Assembly (NCBI RefSeq): GCF_030161435.1
Contig: NZ_BSSV01000003.1
Location: 310,001 to 374,000, forward strand
Source: Thalassotalea loyana
GTDB lineage: Bacteria > Pseudomonadota > Gammaproteobacteria > Enterobacterales > Alteromonadaceae
Length of the DNA: 64,000 nt
Direction of reading: 5' to 3'
Shown here: piece after piece, positions 36,829-46,046 of the stretch
Layout: the number at the start of each line of letters is the position of its first letter
Position numbering within the stretch: position 1 is the stretch's first letter
Notes under the pieces: generated by a model
Seen by the model: the letters and a program-made list of their open reading frames with translations, nothing else
What the model was told of the DNA's origin: nothing
Database searches by the model: none
Translations under genes and position numbers: made by a program

Positions 36829-37176
36829 ATGACAACTATTTACGGCATTTCTAATTGTGACACAGTTAAAAAAGCACTTAAATTCCTCGATAAACACGAT
36901 ATAGATTACGTATTCCACGACTTCAGAAAAGATGGTATTGATCAGGCACTTGTCAGTAGCTTTTTAACCTCTGTAGACTGGAGTGAGCTGGTAAACAAAC
37001 GCAGCACAACATACCGAAACTTATCTGATGACGAGAAAAACAACCTGAGTGCGGAAAACGTAGCAGGCCTTTTAATCGAGCAACCAACGTTAATCAAACG
37101 CCCAGTTCTTGTTAAAGACAATACGACAACCGTCGGTTACAAAGAACCAACATACGCAAAAGTTTTTTCTATATGA
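36829..37176 (+). CDS. yffB: ArsC/Spx-family protein YffB
   Basis: This 115-aa thioredoxin-fold protein has the single active-site-like cysteine C10 in [13 protein letters not shown] and the family motifs FHDFRKDG and IKRPVLV. It is an ArsC/Spx-like protein. The E. coli homologue YffB precedes dapE in the same order and is not known to reduce arsenate. The last 4 nt overlap the dapE start (ATGA), indicating translational coupling. Confidence 0.9.
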   Translation: MTTIYGISNCDTVKKALKFLDKHDIDYVFHDFRKDGIDQALVSSFLTSVDWSELVNKRSTTYRNLSDDEKNNLSAENVAGLLIEQPTLIKRPVLVKDNTTTVGYKEPTYAKVFSI

Positions 37177-38303
37177 CTCACCCAACCATAGCACTTGCTC
37201 AGGCATTAATAGCGAGGGAATCTGTAACCCCTGAAGATGCTGGCTGCCAGCAAATGATGCAATCACACTTATCGAAAGCCGGATTTGAGCATGAAATATT
37301 GGTGTTCGAAGATACGACGAATATGTGGTCAAGAAGAGGCGATAAATCACCAGTATTTTGCTTTGCCGGTCACACTGATGTCGTCCCTGCTGGTGATTTG
37401 TCGTTATGGAAAACGCCTCCATTCGAACCCGTCATAAAAGACGGTGTTTTATATGGTAGAGGGGCTGCAGACATGAAAGGCAGCCTAGCTGCCATGTTAG
37501 TGGCAACAGAGAGATTTGTTAAAGATTACCCTGACCATAAAGGTTCAATCGCATATTTAATTACCAGTGATGAAGAAGGCCCTTTCATTAATGGTACAAC
37601 AAGGGTTATTGATACGCTTGAAGCAAGAAATGAAAAAATTGATATGTGCATTGTTGGGGAACCATCAAGCAGCCTGCAACTAGCAGATATCGTTAAAAAT
37701 GGCCGTCGTGGCTCTATCTCAGCAAAATTAACCTTTCATGGAAAGCAAGGGCATGTTGCATATCCTGATCATGTAACCAATCCTATCCACCTTGCTATGC
37801 CAGTGCTTGCTGAATTAAGCCAGATCCATTGGGACAATGGCAATGAATATTTCCCAGAAACCAGTTTTCAACTAACAAACATTGAAGGCGGTACGGGTGC
37901 GTTAAATGTTGTACCTCAGACGGTTACTGCGTGGTTTAACTTGAGATATTCAACCGAGTTGACGGACGCAATCATTGTTGAACGTGTTGAATCTATACTT
38001 AAACAACATGGTGTAAAGTATGATATCGAGTGGACGTATAATGGTAAGCCATTTATTACCGAGCCAGGTAGCCTAGTAAACTCTGTTCAAAAAGCGATTG
38101 AAACAGTCGTTGGCAAAGAGGCTAGCCTATCTACATCAGGTGGTACCTCAGATGGCCGATTTATAGCGCCGACAGGTGCACAAGTGATAGAGTTGGGCCC
38201 TGTCAATAAGACTATCCACCAAGTGAATGAATGCGTTAGTTGTGATGACTTAATTACGCTGACGGATATTTATTATCAAAGTTTAGTTAACGCGCTAACA
38301 TAA
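37173..38303 (+). CDS. dapE: Succinyl-diaminopimelate desuccinylase
   Basis: This 376-aa M20-family zinc hydrolase releases L,L-diaminopimelate from its N-succinyl form in lysine and peptidoglycan synthesis. Motifs are [11 protein letters not shown] (metal His/Asp), [15 protein letters not shown], the catalytic glutamates in SDEEGP, IVGEPSS and the C-terminal SGGTSDGRF with [14 protein letters not shown]. The length is normal. Confidence 0.96.
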   Translation: MTHPTIALAQALIARESVTPEDAGCQQMMQSHLSKAGFEHEILVFEDTTNMWSRRGDKSPVFCFAGHTDVVPAGDLSLWKTPPFEPVIKDGVLYGRGAADMKGSLAAMLVATERFVKDYPDHKGSIAYLITSDEEGPFINGTTRVIDTLEARNEKIDMCIVGEPSSSLQLADIVKNGRRGSISAKLTFHGKQGHVAYPDHVTNPIHLAMPVLAELSQIHWDNGNEYFPETSFQLTNIEGGTGALNVVPQTVTAWFNLRYSTELTDAIIVERVESILKQHGVKYDIEWTYNGKPFITEPGSLVNSVQKAIETVVGKEASLSTSGGTSDGRFIAPTGAQVIELGPVNKTIHQVNECVSCDDLITLTDIYYQSLVNALT

Positions 38304-38329
38304 GCCTTAATCAAATAAAGTCATTACGT

Positions 38330-39052
38330 ATGGAAAGTGATATAAGCACGCAAAACATATTAGGCCAGTCTTCAAGCCACATCATTTATGTTGATGAGGA
38401 CTTCTGCCCTGTAACTAAAAAAGGCGCTAGTTTTGGTCTTAATAAAACAGTGCTTTCGCCGTTAGCAGAGCTCAAGGCTCATGCCGAACGCGACGGGTTC
38501 AACCTTACGGTTGCTAGTGGTTACCGAGATTTTGATAGGCAGCTTTCTATTTTCAACCGTAAAGTAAATGGAGAGTTACCGGTCATTGATAAAAACAATC
38601 AAGTAGTGTCAGTATCAACGCTCTCTCCCACTGAACTGTTAGCTGCAATTATGTATTTCTCGGCACTGCCAGGGGCGAGTCGTCATCACTGGGGAACTGA
38701 CTTTGATTTTTACGATAAGAGTCTTTTACCTGACGGCAAGTCACTGGAGTTAGCTCCCTGGGAATATCAAAACGGTGGATACTTTTTTGAGTTAAGCCAA
38801 TGGCTTGAGGCAAATGCTATGCAATATGGTTTTTATCGACCGTATGACAAATATCGTGGTGGAGTTGCTGCTGAACCATGGCACTACTCGTATTACCCTT
38901 TGGCAAATACATATCAATCATCACTGAGTGTCGATTTATTAATTGCAACATATCATCGTGGTGATATTTTATTAAAAGATGAAATCATTGATAATATGAA
39001 CCGTTTATACGAACAGTATGTCATTAACGTAGCGAATCCCCCTTATGTCTGA
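38330..39052 (+). CDS. M15-family D-alanyl-D-alanine carboxypeptidase-like protein
   Basis: This 240-aa protein has the VanY/M15B zinc peptidase motifs: VASGYRDFDRQLSIF, metal ligands in SRHHWGTDFDFY (His and Asp) and the C-terminal EPWHYSY (His and catalytic Glu). No signal peptide is visible, which is unusual for a cell-wall peptidase. A cytoplasmic muropeptide-recycling role or an unrecognised export route are both possible. It follows dapE by 26 nt and its 3' end overlaps the next small gene by 8 nt. Confidence 0.88.
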   Translation: MESDISTQNILGQSSSHIIYVDEDFCPVTKKGASFGLNKTVLSPLAELKAHAERDGFNLTVASGYRDFDRQLSIFNRKVNGELPVIDKNNQVVSVSTLSPTELLAAIMYFSALPGASRHHWGTDFDFYDKSLLPDGKSLELAPWEYQNGGYFFELSQWLEANAMQYGFYRPYDKYRGGVAAEPWHYSYYPLANTYQSSLSVDLLIATYHRGDILLKDEIIDNMNRLYEQYVINVANPPYV

Positions 39053-39230
39053 TTATACCATTGCTATTATCATTGTCGTTGTGGTTGCTTTTTATATCAT
39101 TGGTAATTTCTCAACCGTACAAAAAACGGCAAAAAAACCGATGCGCAAAAAGTCATTGAACGAGCTTGAAGAAACATTGCCTCGAAGCAACAAGAAAAAA
39201 CACGTCATGCCACCGGTACACAAAAAATAG
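39045..39230 (+). CDS. Small single-TM protein (DUF2897-like)
   Basis: This 61-aa protein has one N-terminal hydrophobic helix (about residues 4-22, IAIIIVVVVAFYIIG) and a basic tail ending in VHKK. Size and shape fit DUF2897, a gammaproteobacterial family of unknown function. The assignment is tentative. It overlaps the M15 peptidase gene by 8 nt and ends the operon. Confidence 0.65.
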   Translation: MSDYTIAIIIVVVVAFYIIGNFSTVQKTAKKPMRKKSLNELEETLPRSNKKKHVMPPVHKK

Positions 39231-39232
39231 CG

Positions 39233-39270
39233 CACAAAAAAAGGCAAAGTCGCAAGACTTTGCCTTTCTT
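39233..39270. terminator. Bidirectional terminator
   Basis: The 11-bp stem AAGGCAAAGTC/GACTTTGCCTT with GCAA loop has T-rich tails on both strands. It ends the dapE operon and, on the other strand, bamC. Confidence 0.9.
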
Positions 39271-39284
39271 ACTCTAGTGTCATT

Positions 39285-40364
39285 TTAGAACACATTCCTA
39301 AACGACAAACCCGGTTCAACAACAGGGAAAATCTTTTCAAGCACTGACAACGGAACTGGCTCACCAGCTTCATTGTATATCGTCAATGCTGTCTTAGTCG
39401 GCGAATCGGATTCATATAGTCTAAATTGATATTTAGCATTTTCAATATCAACGATTGGCGTATCACTACCCCAAATTGAGTCCCATAAGCCAATTTCAGG
39501 CTTTTCGAAAGTCACATAATAAATACGTTTAGTTTCATTTAAATCATTGACAGTAAAGCCGTAATCATTAAAGAAATTTGGTAGATTCTGCCACAATAAA
39601 TCACGCTGTAACTCGACAAAGTACGTTGGCTCACCTTTAAGGTTTTGTCCAGTTGAGAGTAACTTTTGATTTGCAATCATCAGCCTATGTTCACGCTGTT
39701 TTAAACGGTATTCATAGTCCACATGGCCAATAACATTGTTTACCATCGCAACTTCCGCGCGATGCTCGTCAATCGGCGTAAGCTTGCCTTTCAACACACT
39801 TGCTTCATAGTCAATCAACTCTACTTTTAACAGTAAGCTACGACCGTGAGGCTTTACATCAAGCGTAAAACGATACTTTTCCGATTTAGAATCAATTTTT
39901 GAGCGGAAAAAACCACCTTCGTCAGATTCTTTTCTTATCCAGGTTGATTCATAAATATGATTATCGGCATCAACAACAATTAACTCAGCATTGTTTTCCT
40001 CTAACATTTGCTTAATTGTTTGTTGGATAAAGTCACTTAACTTAACATCATCGATTTCTTGGTCAAACCACACAACAGCTTCATTGGTCTTTGGTTCAAG
40101 ACGAGTTGACGTTGCAATAGGCAAGACAAGAGATGGCGCTCTAATATCCATATTATCGCCAGTTGGACCATTAAGATTTATGTCTTTAGTAACAAAATAC
40201 GTAGATTCTTGCTTTGGTGCTTTCAGTCCTTCCGGCATCATTAATGGCTTACCTTCATCGACTTTCATATATTCAAAGCCACCATCAGCCGTTCTTTTGT
40301 CATTACTCGAACAAGCGACAATAGTTGCGCTTAGTAATGATACATAAAGCAATTGACGATTCAT
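39285..40364 (-). CDS. bamC: Outer-membrane assembly lipoprotein BamC
   Basis: This 359-aa lipoprotein has the lipobox ATIVACSS near residue 18, an extended N-terminal part that binds BamD in E. coli and two helix-grip domains. It belongs to the BAM complex at the outer membrane. The start is the ATG at 40364, with GGGAG upstream. The frame stays open 14 codons further up but would spoil the signal peptide. The usual upstream partner dapA is absent (see findings). Confidence 0.92.
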   Translation of the reverse strand: MNRQLLYVSLLSATIVACSSNDKRTADGGFEYMKVDEGKPLMMPEGLKAPKQESTYFVTKDINLNGPTGDNMDIRAPSLVLPIATSTRLEPKTNEAVVWFDQEIDDVKLSDFIQQTIKQMLEENNAELIVVDADNHIYESTWIRKESDEGGFFRSKIDSKSEKYRFTLDVKPHGRSLLLKVELIDYEASVLKGKLTPIDEHRAEVAMVNNVIGHVDYEYRLKQREHRLMIANQKLLSTGQNLKGEPTYFVELQRDLLWQNLPNFFNDYGFTVNDLNETKRIYYVTFEKPEIGLWDSIWGSDTPIVDIENAKYQFRLYESDSPTKTALTIYNEAGEPVPLSVLEKIFPVVEPGLSFRNVF

Positions 40365-40500
40365 TAACACTCCCAAAGAATAACGTCTTGTCGCTAAGCA
40401 TCGCACTTAGCGTATTCGAAAGCCTTACAAGGCTTTACTTTTTATTGTTCAACATTACAGCAGTTTTGCTGTTATTTTAGTGTGCCTCATGGTACTTGGC
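40365..40500 (-). other. Hairpin-rich leader upstream of bamC
   Basis: On the minus strand three small stem-loops follow one another: AACAGCAAAACTGCTGT, AAAGCCTTGTAAGGCTTT and CTAAGTGCGATGCTTAG. They could be a leader structure, old terminators from a lost upstream gene, or processing sites. Confidence 0.45.
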
Positions 40501-40631
40501 TGATATAACAAACACAAGTAGCTAGGCCATAAATTACCTGATTTATTCAAATAACAAGATTGAGACTTAATTTCTGGTGAAAAGTTGCGTTACAATAGCA
40601 CTTTATTTAAAAAATTTTATACGGTTAATCG

Positions 40632-41150
40632 ATGTCTCAGTATTTAGTGTTAACAGCCATGGGGCCAGATCGCATCGGTAGTGTTAGTGAACTGACAAAA
40701 CTAGCCAGTGAATGCGGCTGTAATATACTTGACAGTAAAATGGCAATCTTCGGTGAAGAATTTGCTTTTATTATGATGCTAAAGGGTGACATGGCCAGCA
40801 TCAATCAACTTGAAGTTAAATTACCTGCTAGGGCAATGGAACTTGATCTGTTAACCATGATGAAGCGTACTTCAGGCTATAAACCATTAGAAAAATCTCA
40901 GAAGTACCAAGCAGAATACTCAGGTATTGACCAACCAGGCCTACTGAAGGCGGTGACCGCATTTTTTGCAAACCGAAATATAGACTTATCTTCACTACGC
41001 TCTGAAATTAATCCTGAAACAGATATCATAAGTGCGACCTTATTGTTTACTATGAATGATGATTCATGCATTAATGTACTTGAAAATGACTTTCTCCAGC
41101 TATGCGAACAAATAAATGTTCAAGGCTGTATTAAAAAAACTAAATTTTAA
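40632..41150 (+). CDS. gcvR: Glycine cleavage system transcriptional repressor GcvR-like
   Basis: This 172-aa protein has two ACT domains: LVLTAMGPDRIGSVSELTKL at the N-terminus and AEYSGIDQPGLLKAVTAFFANRN in the second half. E. coli GcvR binds glycine and blocks GcvA activation of gcvTHP. Adjacent bcp conserves the enterobacterial order gcvR-bcp, with 11 nt between them. Confidence 0.92.
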   Translation: MSQYLVLTAMGPDRIGSVSELTKLASECGCNILDSKMAIFGEEFAFIMMLKGDMASINQLEVKLPARAMELDLLTMMKRTSGYKPLEKSQKYQAEYSGIDQPGLLKAVTAFFANRNIDLSSLRSEINPETDIISATLLFTMNDDSCINVLENDFLQLCEQINVQGCIKKTKF

Positions 41151-41161
41151 AAAGGAAGGGT

Positions 41162-41635
41162 ATGAAAACCTTAACTGTTGGCGAAAAAGCGCCATTATTC
41201 TCGTTACTCGACGAAAACGAAAACACGGTCAATCTAAACGATTACATCGGAAAAAAACGTGTTCTAGTATATTTCTACCCCAAAGCTATGACTCCTGGCT
41301 GTACAACGCAAGCGCAAAATTTACGTGACGCTAAGGCCGCGCTGGATGAGCACGAGACAGTTGTTTTCGGTATAAGTCCAGACGAGCCAAAACGCCTTGC
41401 CAAATTTTGCCAACGCGATGAATTGAACTTCACCCTACTTTCAGATGTTGATCACAAAATTGCTGATGACTTTGGTGTATGGGGTTTGAAAAAATTCATG
41501 GGCAAAGAATACGATGGTATTCACCGCATTAGCTTTTTAATAGGTTTAGACGGCAATATCGAACATGTTTTCAATAAATTTAAAACCAAAGAGCATCACC
41601 AAGTAGTGCTTGATGTACTAGATAGCCTAAGCTAA
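41162..41635 (+). CDS. bcp: Thioredoxin-dependent peroxiredoxin Bcp, lacking usual resolving Cys
   Basis: This 157-aa peroxiredoxin has the peroxidatic C47 in YPKAMTPGCTTQ and the conserved DGIHRISFLI segment. It reduces hydroperoxides. E. coli Bcp has a resolving cysteine five residues after the peroxidatic one (CTVQAC), but here that position is Gln52. Another cysteine occurs in AKFCQRDE (about 80). It could work as a 1-Cys enzyme or use the alternative cysteine. Confidence 0.94.
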   Translation: MKTLTVGEKAPLFSLLDENENTVNLNDYIGKKRVLVYFYPKAMTPGCTTQAQNLRDAKAALDEHETVVFGISPDEPKRLAKFCQRDELNFTLLSDVDHKIADDFGVWGLKKFMGKEYDGIHRISFLIGLDGNIEHVFNKFKTKEHHQVVLDVLDSLS

Positions 41636-41650
41636 CAAATAAGTTGTAAG

Positions 41651-41679
41651 AAAAAGGGAGCTATTGCTCCCTTTTTATT
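41651..41679. terminator. Bidirectional terminator
   Basis: The stem AAAAAGGGAG/CTCCCTTTTT with a short loop lies between the convergent bcp and DUF4437 genes. A-rich and T-rich flanks make it work in both directions. Confidence 0.9.
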
Positions 41680-42490
41680 TAATCTCAAATTCACCATTGG
41701 TTCGAATATAAATAAGTGCATCAGCATGAGAAGATACTTGATGAATGAATGTCCCAGATGAATTAACAAAACTACCTGGGTTCAACATAATTGATTCGCT
41801 CAGCTCTTCAGATTGATACTCAATATTCCCCTTGATAACAACGACTTTAAACTCCTCAGCATCAACAGCGATATTACCTTTAAATGCCTTAGGTAATGAT
41901 AACAAGGTTCCGCCTAACACTCCCTTATCTGGGCTTCCCCATAACAACGTTGCTTTTACACCTTCTTGCTCAATCGGCGTAAACACTTTTTTATCAAGCC
42001 AAACATAGTTTGTCATATGTTGATTAATCGGTGCCTCACCATTATCAAAATGTTCTTTTGATGGTTGTACCAGATATGGTCCCGAATCTATCTCTAGATA
42101 TATTAGGTTTTCCTCACCGTTTGCTGCAGTGATGTGGTTTTGTCCGGCGGGTTGCGTCCAGTATGATCCTTGCGGCAGCCAAAGCGATTCAGCTGCTGGG
42201 TCATCGTTATGCATTAGACCTTTAATCACTATACCTCGATAGGAAATATTATGAATATGAGGTGGCGAGGAAAAACCTTTGTTAAACCTAACCAACATGC
42301 CCGTCGGCATATTTTTTGTTCGATCACCCCACAAATCTGCAGCCCCTGGGCTTTTATCTCCGCGAAGCGGGTTTAAATACCCCCAGTTAACGTCTTCAGC
42401 GGGCATTACCGTAGATTGCTTAGCAACTGAAACAAAAGATGCGGTCACTAAAAGTGTGCCGCATAATGAAACGATAAGTTTTTTCATCAT
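41675..42490 (-). CDS. Secreted DUF4437 double-cupin protein
   Basis: This 271-aa protein has a signal peptide (MKKLIVSLCGTLLVTASFVSVAKQ). Two cupin-like halves follow: the first has FSSPPHIHNISYRG (metal His pair) with PAGQNHITAA, and the second is at about 180-265. It matches the DUF4437 family, exported beta-barrel proteins of unknown function, often from marine bacteria. An alternative start is one residue downstream (MM). No partner is evident from the context. Confidence 0.82.
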   Translation of the reverse strand: MMKKLIVSLCGTLLVTASFVSVAKQSTVMPAEDVNWGYLNPLRGDKSPGAADLWGDRTKNMPTGMLVRFNKGFSSPPHIHNISYRGIVIKGLMHNDDPAAESLWLPQGSYWTQPAGQNHITAANGEENLIYLEIDSGPYLVQPSKEHFDNGEAPINQHMTNYVWLDKKVFTPIEQEGVKATLLWGSPDKGVLGGTLLSLPKAFKGNIAVDAEEFKVVVIKGNIEYQSEELSESIMLNPGSFVNSSGTFIHQVSSHADALIYIRTNGEFEIK

Positions 42491-42510
42491 TAATTCTCAA
42501 CAAATATGAC

Positions 42511-43584
42511 TTAGCCTTCAGCCTGAGGCTCTTCAACGACTTGTGAAGACCACGCATTGATGACAGCCTTAACTAAGGTTGCTAATGGTATCGCGAAAAA
42601 TACTCCCCAAAAGCCCCAAAGTCCGCCAAAAAATATGACTGCAATAATAATAGTAACAGGATGCAGGTTGACCGCCTCAGAAAACAAAAGTGGCACAAGT
42701 AAATTGCCATCTAACGCTTGAATGATGCCATATGCCAGCATCACGTAGCCAAATTGCGGTGATACGCCGAACTGAAATAACGCAACAAGCATCACAGGTA
42801 TCGTTACAATTGTTGCACCAACGTAAGGTACCAGTACTGATAAACCAACTAACACCCCTAATAATACTGAATATCGTAAATCCAGAAACAAGAAAGCTAA
42901 GGTAGACGCAGCACCGATAATAATAATTTCAATAATTTTACCACGCACATAATTCAGAATTTGTTGGTTCATTTCATCACCAACCTGTGAAGCAAGACGA
43001 CGCTCTTTCGGTAAAAATCGAGTAACTTGCGCTATCAACGCCTTTTTATCTTTTAAGAAGAAAAACACCATTAAAGGTACAAGAATCAAATAAATCAGCA
43101 AGGCCACGATATTTGATAAAGAGTTTAGCGAAGCCTCAAGAATCAGCTCTCCCCAGCCTAACACTTTTTGTTTGGTTAAATTAATCAACGTTTGCAGTTG
43201 GTCAACATTGATTAATTCTGGGTATTTCTCAGGTAGCGTAAATAAATATTCTTGGCCGATTGAAATCATGTGTGGCGCTTCTTCAATCAGATTTGCACCT
43301 TGTTGCCAAACAATTGGCATTAACCCCAAAATGCCAAGCATAGAAATACCAACGAATAACGAAACAATAATGGTTGTTGATAAACTGCGCCCCATGCCGA
43401 ATTTAACAAGTCGATTAACCGGCTTATCTAGTAAAAATGCAATTGCCAACGAGACAAACACTGGCATTAGAATATTATTGAAAAAGTAAAACAGTACGAA
43501 CACTGTCATTAGGATTACTATCAACGCAACTGCGTTAGGATCTGAGAACTTCTGTTTGTACCAATTGGTAAGCATTTTAACCAT
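42511..43584 (-). CDS. AI-2E-type transporter family permease (PerM-like)
   Basis: This 357-aa protein has about eight membrane helices and the family motifs PVFVSLAIAFLLDKPVNRLV, VPLMVFFFLKDKKAL and GVLVGLSVLVPYVGA. Members are called AI-2 exporters or PerM-like permeases. Several act as Na+(Li+)/H+ antiporters, so the name should be read with caution. It follows the TusA-like gene by 5 nt and is co-transcribed with it. Confidence 0.9.
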   Translation of the reverse strand: MVKMLTNWYKQKFSDPNAVALIVILMTVFVLFYFFNNILMPVFVSLAIAFLLDKPVNRLVKFGMGRSLSTTIIVSLFVGISMLGILGLMPIVWQQGANLIEEAPHMISIGQEYLFTLPEKYPELINVDQLQTLINLTKQKVLGWGELILEASLNSLSNIVALLIYLILVPLMVFFFLKDKKALIAQVTRFLPKERRLASQVGDEMNQQILNYVRGKIIEIIIIGAASTLAFLFLDLRYSVLLGVLVGLSVLVPYVGATIVTIPVMLVALFQFGVSPQFGYVMLAYGIIQALDGNLLVPLLFSEAVNLHPVTIIIAVIFFGGLWGFWGVFFAIPLATLVKAVINAWSSQVVEEPQAEG

Positions 43585-43589
43585 TTAAG

Positions 43590-43811
43590 TTAGCCTGTAA
43601 TAATGTCAATTTGGGTAATGGCAGCATTAATTTGCTTGAGATTAAATTGAAATCCTTGCTCACTGAGCAATTTAGGAATATCTTTTATCGAACCTTTGTC
43701 GGATATTTGAATCATACAAGTATCGTGCGGTTGCATTTTTTTTAAAATAACACGCAATTTCACTAAAGGTAGTGGGCATTTTTCTTTAGTGGCATCGTAT
43801 TCAAAGTGCAT
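43590..43811 (-). CDS. TusA/SirA-like sulfurtransferase
   Basis: This 73-aa protein has the TusA-family active-site motif KCPLPLVKLR with C12 as the likely persulfide carrier. The fold length is normal. It may shuttle sulfur, but this copy is not next to dsr or tus genes. Its neighbours are the PerM-like permease and, divergently, the BepA operon, an arrangement I know from related genomes. Confidence 0.9.
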   Translation of the reverse strand: MHFEYDATKEKCPLPLVKLRVILKKMQPHDTCMIQISDKGSIKDIPKLLSEQGFQFNLKQINAAITQIDIITG

Positions 43812-43924
43812 AAAATTATCTTAACAATCCCTTTTGTTTGATTATCTAATTTGCGACAATTGATTACAATGAATAGTTCACGATTATCGGTTATTTTTTT
43901 GATTTTAGGAGCCTTTTCTTTGTT

Positions 43925-44578
43925 ATGCAAAGTTTACCAGAATACCCCAACTTAAAAGAAATCAATGCGTACAAACGCAAACTAAATTGGGGTGAGGTAC
44001 CTGCGATTTATCATATGGTAGCAAGTTCAGTTGGTGAAGTTGACGGCATTCTATCTCACGGCTTTGATAGTGCTTATAAACACATCCTGAATAAAACGAC
44101 ATGGAACCTAAATCTGTTAGGCGGCGAACGATTACCTACAGGTGAAATCGTTGTTAAGCACAAACCACAAATAGCGCTTCGTCATACCTATAACCAAATG
44201 GGTTATGAATTACACTGTTACCCGATTGCGTTAAACGAAAAGGTAAATAGAACATTAATTAAAAGCCCACATTGCCCCTTTAAAGAATGGCATCCGGAAA
44301 CCATGCGCATGTTGTTTAGGATAAATAGCCTACCCTCTTTTTTATTCTTTGCTCATGAAAATGGTGATGAGGCCGACGTTGCGCTCATCAAATATTCATA
44401 TTTAACCGTGGCTCGTCTTATAAAAATATTAGAAGAGCAGTTTGATATCATAGAAATTCGTGGTTATAGCATCGCTGAGTTCTATAAAGAGGTTGAATAT
44501 AGAATAAGAAACAGCTCTGGATACAATGAAGTTACCTCTGGCTTGATTGAAAGCCCCGACGAATCACCGGACTTTTAA
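43925..44578 (+). CDS. Uncharacterised protein coupled to BepA
   Basis: I do not recognise a family for this 217-aa protein. It is soluble, has no signal peptide, and is rich in Tyr, His and Trp. Segments such as HCPFKEWHPETMRMLFRINSL suggest an enzyme-like core. The C-terminus is acidic (ESPDESPDF). Its stop overlaps the bepA start by one base (TAATG), which implies translational coupling. The upstream AGGAG is 14 nt from the ATG, slightly far. Confidence 0.8.
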   Translation: MQSLPEYPNLKEINAYKRKLNWGEVPAIYHMVASSVGEVDGILSHGFDSAYKHILNKTTWNLNLLGGERLPTGEIVVKHKPQIALRHTYNQMGYELHCYPIALNEKVNRTLIKSPHCPFKEWHPETMRMLFRINSLPSFLFFAHENGDEADVALIKYSYLTVARLIKILEEQFDIIEIRGYSIAEFYKEVEYRIRNSSGYNEVTSGLIESPDESPDF

Positions 44579-46038
44579 TGAATAAATTAAAACTTGTTGC
44601 CCTTTCAGCCTTATGTGGCTTAGGTTTAGCGGCGACTAGCAGCGCATTTGCGAATAAACAAAGTGACAAAAACGCATTACCTGAGATCGGTTCTGCGGGC
44701 ACAAGTGTTTTGTCTATCGAGAAAGAGAGACAAATAGGCCTAGCGCTAATGAAACAATTACGTGCTAGCCAACCGCTTATTCAAGATCCTGTTCTCATTG
44801 AGTACATTAATGACCTTGGAAATAGGATGGTTCGATATGCAAATGATGTTAACTATCCTTTTGAATTTTTCATTGTTAACAATAATGAACTAAATGCCTT
44901 TGCATTTTTTGGTGGCCACATTGGTATCCACAGTGGGTTGATTACGACCGCAGATACAGAAAGTGAATTAGCGTCAGTTGTTGCCCATGAAATTTCCCAC
45001 GTCACACAACGCCATCTTGCACGTCGATTAGAAGAGCAATCTCGCACTCAATCACTCTCTGTTGCAGGTATGATTACTGGCGTGTTATTGACCCTTATCA
45101 ATCCTCAGGTTGGCATGGCTGCATTATCAACATCAATGGCAGCTACCCAGCAAGCTTCGATAAACTATACACGTGGTAACGAAAAAGAAGCAGACCGTGT
45201 CGGCATTGCGTTGTTGGCTTATAGTGGCTTTGATCCTTATGGTGCTCCTAGCTTTTTTGGTAAAATGTCTGAGCAGTTTCGATATAAAAGTAAACCACCT
45301 GCAATGTTGCTTACTCACCCTTTACCCGATTCACGTATCTCAGATGCGCGACTAAGAGCACAGCAATATCCTCGCGTTCAATTACCGCCATCATTACCTT
45401 TTGAATTAACCAAGGCACGTATTCAAGCGCGCTATCAAAAAGATGATGAACACAACATTAATCATTTTCAGAATCAGATAGATAAGAAACGCTACCGCCT
45501 TCTCGAAGCGGCTCAATATGGCTTAGCATTGAGTTACTATGAAGCTAAGCAGTATGACCTGGCGAAAAACCAACTTGAGGCTTTGTATCAAAAAGACGAG
45601 CACAACCTATTTTATATAGATGCATTAAGCGATACCTATATCAGTTTAAAAGAGTTCGATACTGCATTAAAAATGCTAGAAAAAGCTGACAAGTTTATGC
45701 CTAATAACCAGGTCGTTAGTCTAAACTATGCGAACGTTTTACAAGAAGCAGACAAACTTGACGAAGCAGAGCAATTGTTAAAAGACTTCCTAATTGTTAG
45801 CGCAGATAACTTTATCGCGTATGATCTGCTAACCACCGTTTATCGTAAACAAGATGACAGAGGCAATATGCACGCAACGCAAGCAGAAGTGTACGCTTTA
45901 CTTGGTGGATACTCACGGGCTGTTGACGAATTACAAACCGCATATAACTTTTTTGACGATAACCCCTTGGTTCAAAAACGTATCAGAGCTAGAATTTTGC
46001 AATTCCAAAATGAAGAAAACAAACTAAAACGTTTATAG
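44578..46038 (+). CDS. bepA: M48 metalloprotease/chaperone BepA
   Basis: This 486-aa periplasmic zinc protease has a signal peptide (about 1-25), an M48 domain with the zinc site VVAHEISHVTQRH (H137, E138, H141) and third ligand in NEKEADRVG (E204). C-terminal TPR repeats run from about residue 305. BepA helps LptD maturation and degrades misfolded outer-membrane proteins. Its length fits the E. coli protein. arsC follows after 8 nt. Confidence 0.94.
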   Translation: MNKLKLVALSALCGLGLAATSSAFANKQSDKNALPEIGSAGTSVLSIEKERQIGLALMKQLRASQPLIQDPVLIEYINDLGNRMVRYANDVNYPFEFFIVNNNELNAFAFFGGHIGIHSGLITTADTESELASVVAHEISHVTQRHLARRLEEQSRTQSLSVAGMITGVLLTLINPQVGMAALSTSMAATQQASINYTRGNEKEADRVGIALLAYSGFDPYGAPSFFGKMSEQFRYKSKPPAMLLTHPLPDSRISDARLRAQQYPRVQLPPSLPFELTKARIQARYQKDDEHNINHFQNQIDKKRYRLLEAAQYGLALSYYEAKQYDLAKNQLEALYQKDEHNLFYIDALSDTYISLKEFDTALKMLEKADKFMPNNQVVSLNYANVLQEADKLDEAEQLLKDFLIVSADNFIAYDLLTTVYRKQDDRGNMHATQAEVYALLGGYSRAVDELQTAYNFFDDNPLVQKRIRARILQFQNEENKLKRL

Positions 46039-46046
46039 AGAGAGTT

